A DNA stretch of 8,122 nt from Actinomycetes bacterium (GTDB taxonomy: Bacteria; Actinomycetota; Acidimicrobiia; Acidimicrobiales; RAAP-2). The position numbers and the translations under genes were made by a program. Below are positions 6,466 through 8,122 of this stretch, piece by piece. Numbering within the stretch: position 1 is the stretch's first letter; every line of letters starts with the position of its first letter. The stretch is from the NCBI GenBank assembly GCA_025352305.1, contig JANXTQ010000297.1, positions 1 to 8,122 of the forward strand, given 5' to 3'. Under the pieces are notes generated by a model, which saw only the letters and a list, made by a program, of their open reading frames with translations, had not been told where the DNA came from and ran no database searches.

Positions 6466-7182
6466 CTACATCGATCCAATTGAGCTCACGTGGCCGCCAC
6501 TGTGAAACGTGACGAGCGGTGAACCCTTGAGTGGCTCGTTTCCGTGTGCGTAAATGGCTCCGTTGGATCCCAGTAACCAAAAGCCCTGTCCGTCGGGGGC
6601 TGCCGCAATTCCGACAATCGATTTGCCCGGAGACGATCCATGAGCGCCGGCCGTCCCGAAGTTGGACACCGCCCCGTTGCTCATGGCGAGCCAGTACCCC
6701 TGACCGTCGGGAGACGCGGCAATCGCGACAACGTGCTTGCCGAACGCCGAACCGAGGGCGCTCGCTGAGCCAAAGTGGCTCACCACGCCATTAGTACCCA
6801 CGATCCAGTAACCCTCCCCATCGGGAGTGGCGGCCATTGCTACGGCGGGAGTGGGAGCGTTGCCGAACTGGCCCGCGGAACCAAATGCGTGAACGACTCC
6901 GTTAGCACCGAGCAACCAGTATCCCTGGCCATCGGGTGCGCCGGTAATGGCCACGATGCTTTGACCAGCAGCGCTGCCGTAGTTAGTCGCTGAGCCGTAC
7001 GCGAAAACGCGGCCGTGAGCACTCACGGTCCAGTACCCCTGTCCGTCGGGACTATTGGCGATTCCAACGAAGGCGCCAGTCTTGGAAGTGGCGACGGATG
7101 AACCAGCGCCGTAAGACGTGGTATTGAAGTTGAACACTCGACCCGTCGAAGAGACAACGTTATATCCATTGTCAGATTTTCC
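6466..7182 (-). repeat. Array of PDGxGYW protein repeats, period 37-38 residues
   Basis: Five clear units begin at 7053, 6939, 6828, 6714 and 6600 (minus strand), with starts 114, 111, 114 and 114 bases apart. The core is [S/A/T]-PDG-[Q/E]-G-[Y/F]-W, then a four-residue strand, NG or HG, a V/I-containing strand, and FG or a related aromatic-Gly pair. A sixth unit from about 7182 is degenerate, with DNGYN in place of DGQGYW and about five extra residues. The last unit ends in a different, possibly capping, tail (KGSPLVTFHSGGHVSSIGSM). The units are clearly alike as protein but have diverged in DNA, so the duplication is old and not a recent slippage product. Blade-like length suggests a beta-propeller, which is an inference. 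Confidence 0.85.
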
Positions 7183-8122
7183 TTGACGGTCCTGTACAGC
7201 GTGCAACGAGCACGAGGCATCACCCACGCGGTTGCCGCCCGCTGATCCGATAAGGCCCGCAGTTTGGAGATGGCAGTCATTTTCTGTGGACGTACCGGTG
7301 AGATGATTTCCGGCTAGCAACGTTGCTCTCAGCACCCCTCCGGTGAGAGCCAGCGCAAAGATTCCCGCGCCCGAAGCTGCCGAGTTTCCAGCGATGGTGG
7401 AGTTAAAGAAGTTGGCGTAATCGTGGAAGTAAATTCCTCCGCCCTCGCTCGCGACACCGGTGCCGACGTTGTCCACAATTGCAGTGGTGCGGTAGGTGCC
7501 CGAGTAATCAATGAACAGCCCGGCACCCTGGTGGGCGTGGTTGGCACGAATCGTGTCCCCAATAAACTGTTGCACGTCGTCGCTATAAACTCCCCCGCCT
7601 AACTGAGTGGCGGTGTTGTTGGCAACAAGGGTGTTAACCACTCTCGTTGTGTCATACAAACTGAGTCCACCGCCTACACCCTCCGCATCCGATGCACTCG
7701 TGCCCACTGAACCAAGTGCCTGGTTAGAAAGGATCTTGTCGTTGATGAGCGTGTCGCCGCAGCTGCCGTTGTAAAGTCCGCCGCCTTGAGAGTTGAGCGC
7801 GACATTGAATGCCAGTGTGCTGTTCGTGATGATTGACCCCGCTCCACACGAACGGTCGAAGATTCCGCCACCGCCGACATCAGGGCCGGTGATGCCAGCG
7901 ACTGAGTTAGCGTGATTGGAGTTAATAACGGAGTCAGAGATCGTTACGCCGCCGGATCCCGGTTGGCCGGAGTAGATCGAAATTCCACCTCCATTGCCGG
8001 AACTAGAAGTTGATACGGCCGTATTGGATGAGATCGTGGCTTTAGTGATGATCACGATCGCCGAATCATTGGATCCTCTAGTGTCTCCCACGGACAGTCC
8101 GCCACCGTAAGCGTCACCCGTT
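6466..8122 (-). CDS. Secreted beta-helix protein with C-terminal PDGxGYW repeats (N-terminus outside window)
   Basis: Numbering uses GTG 8091 as residue 1. That GTG is not a credible start: the frame stays open to base 8122, and the upstream codons read TGDAYGGGLS, one more coil of the same fold. Residues about 1-270 are a right-handed parallel beta-helix: turns of G-G/A-G-I/L/V type recur about every 24-39 residues (34, 74, 103, 140, 165, 189, 217, 241), each followed by N/S/T-rich strands such as NSTLAFNVA (90-98) and NSTIAGNSA (230-238). The segment NDCH (271-274) to CSL (294-296) resembles the closing motif of choice-of-anchor Q type proteins. From about 304 to the end come one degenerate and five clear 37-38-residue PDGxGYW repeats. 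There is no transmembrane helix or LPxTG at the C-terminus. The signal peptide must lie outside the window. It is probably a cell-surface or released adhesive protein, with unknown ligand. Confidence 0.85.
   Translation of the reverse strand, partial: TGDAYGGGLSVGDTRGSNDSAIVIITKATISSNTAVSTSSSGNGGGISIYSGQPGSGGVTISDSVINSNHANSVAGITGPDVGGGGIFDRSCGAGSIITNSTLAFNVALNSQGGGLYNGSCGDTLINDKILSNQALGSVGTSASDAEGVGGGLSLYDTTRVVNTLVANNTATQLGGGVYSDDVQQFIGDTIRANHAHQGAGLFIDYSGTYRTTAIVDNVGTGVASEGGGIYFHDYANFFNSTIAGNSAASGAGIFALALTGGVLRATLLAGNHLTGTSTENDCHLQTAGLIGSAGGNRVGDASCSLHAVQDRQGKSDNGYNVVSSTGRVFNFNTTSYGAGSSVATSKTGAFVGIANSPDGQGYWTVSAHGRVFAYGSATNYGSAAGQSIVAITGAPDGQGYWLLGANGVVHAFGSAGQFGNAPTPAVAMAATPDGEGYWIVGTNGVVSHFGSASALGSAFGKHVVAIAASPDGQGYWLAMSNGAVSNFGTAGAHGSSPGKSIVGIAAAPDGQGFWLLGSNGAIYAHGNEPLKGSPLVTFHSGGHVSSIGSM

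Noticed and set aside
6466..7053. Tandem DNA repeat or CRISPR-like array
   Set aside because: The regular 111-114 base spacing comes from protein-coding repeats in one open frame. The DNA units have diverged and there are no spacers.

Overview
The window holds six annotated elements of a bacterial chromosome with no RNA gene, mobile element or CRISPR array. It looks actinobacterial, most likely class Acidimicrobiia. The reasons are the PDGxGYW repeat array in a secreted protein, the secreted fibronectin type III (FN3) protein with paired cysteines, an actinobacterial-type TldD C-terminus, moderate-to-high GC, and a SpoIIE-type phosphatase fused to an anti-sigma-like kinase domain. The class assignment is an inference from protein character and was not tested by any search.

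Left part (plus strand). Positions 1-1389 carry the C-terminal part of a membrane-anchored signalling protein: the end of an extracytoplasmic region, one membrane helix, a SpoIIE/PP2C phosphatase and a C-terminal HATPase domain. A 94-base gap follows, containing a sequence close to the general-stress (SigF/SigB-type) promoter pattern. Next comes a small secreted protein of two FN3 domains (1484-2149), closed by a strong perfect 15-bp terminator hairpin. A zinc-less medium-chain dehydrogenase/reductase of the quinone-oxidoreductase type (2328-3464) follows.

Right part (minus strand). The tldD and tldE genes form a tight two-gene operon (6386 down to 3490) joined by a TAATG stop/start overlap. 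Together they encode a heteromeric zinc metallopeptidase: TldD carries HExxxH and the C-terminal cysteine, and TldE lacks both. This operon converges on the reductase gene with only 25 bases between stop codons. Upstream of tldD and on the same strand is the 3' part of a large secreted protein (8122 down to 6466). It consists of a right-handed beta-helix domain followed by about six repeats of the PDGxGYW type, and its N-terminus lies outside the window.

How the genes fit together. Apart from tldD/tldE, no shared pathway is evident. Two of the five other products are exported or surface proteins and one is a membrane-linked regulator. The most testable regulatory idea is that the phosphatase/kinase acts on an alternative sigma factor whose promoter type appears just downstream, in front of the FN3 gene. 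I did not find a convincing new multi-gene system. The items most worth a second look are the PDGxGYW/beta-helix protein and the SigF-like promoter.
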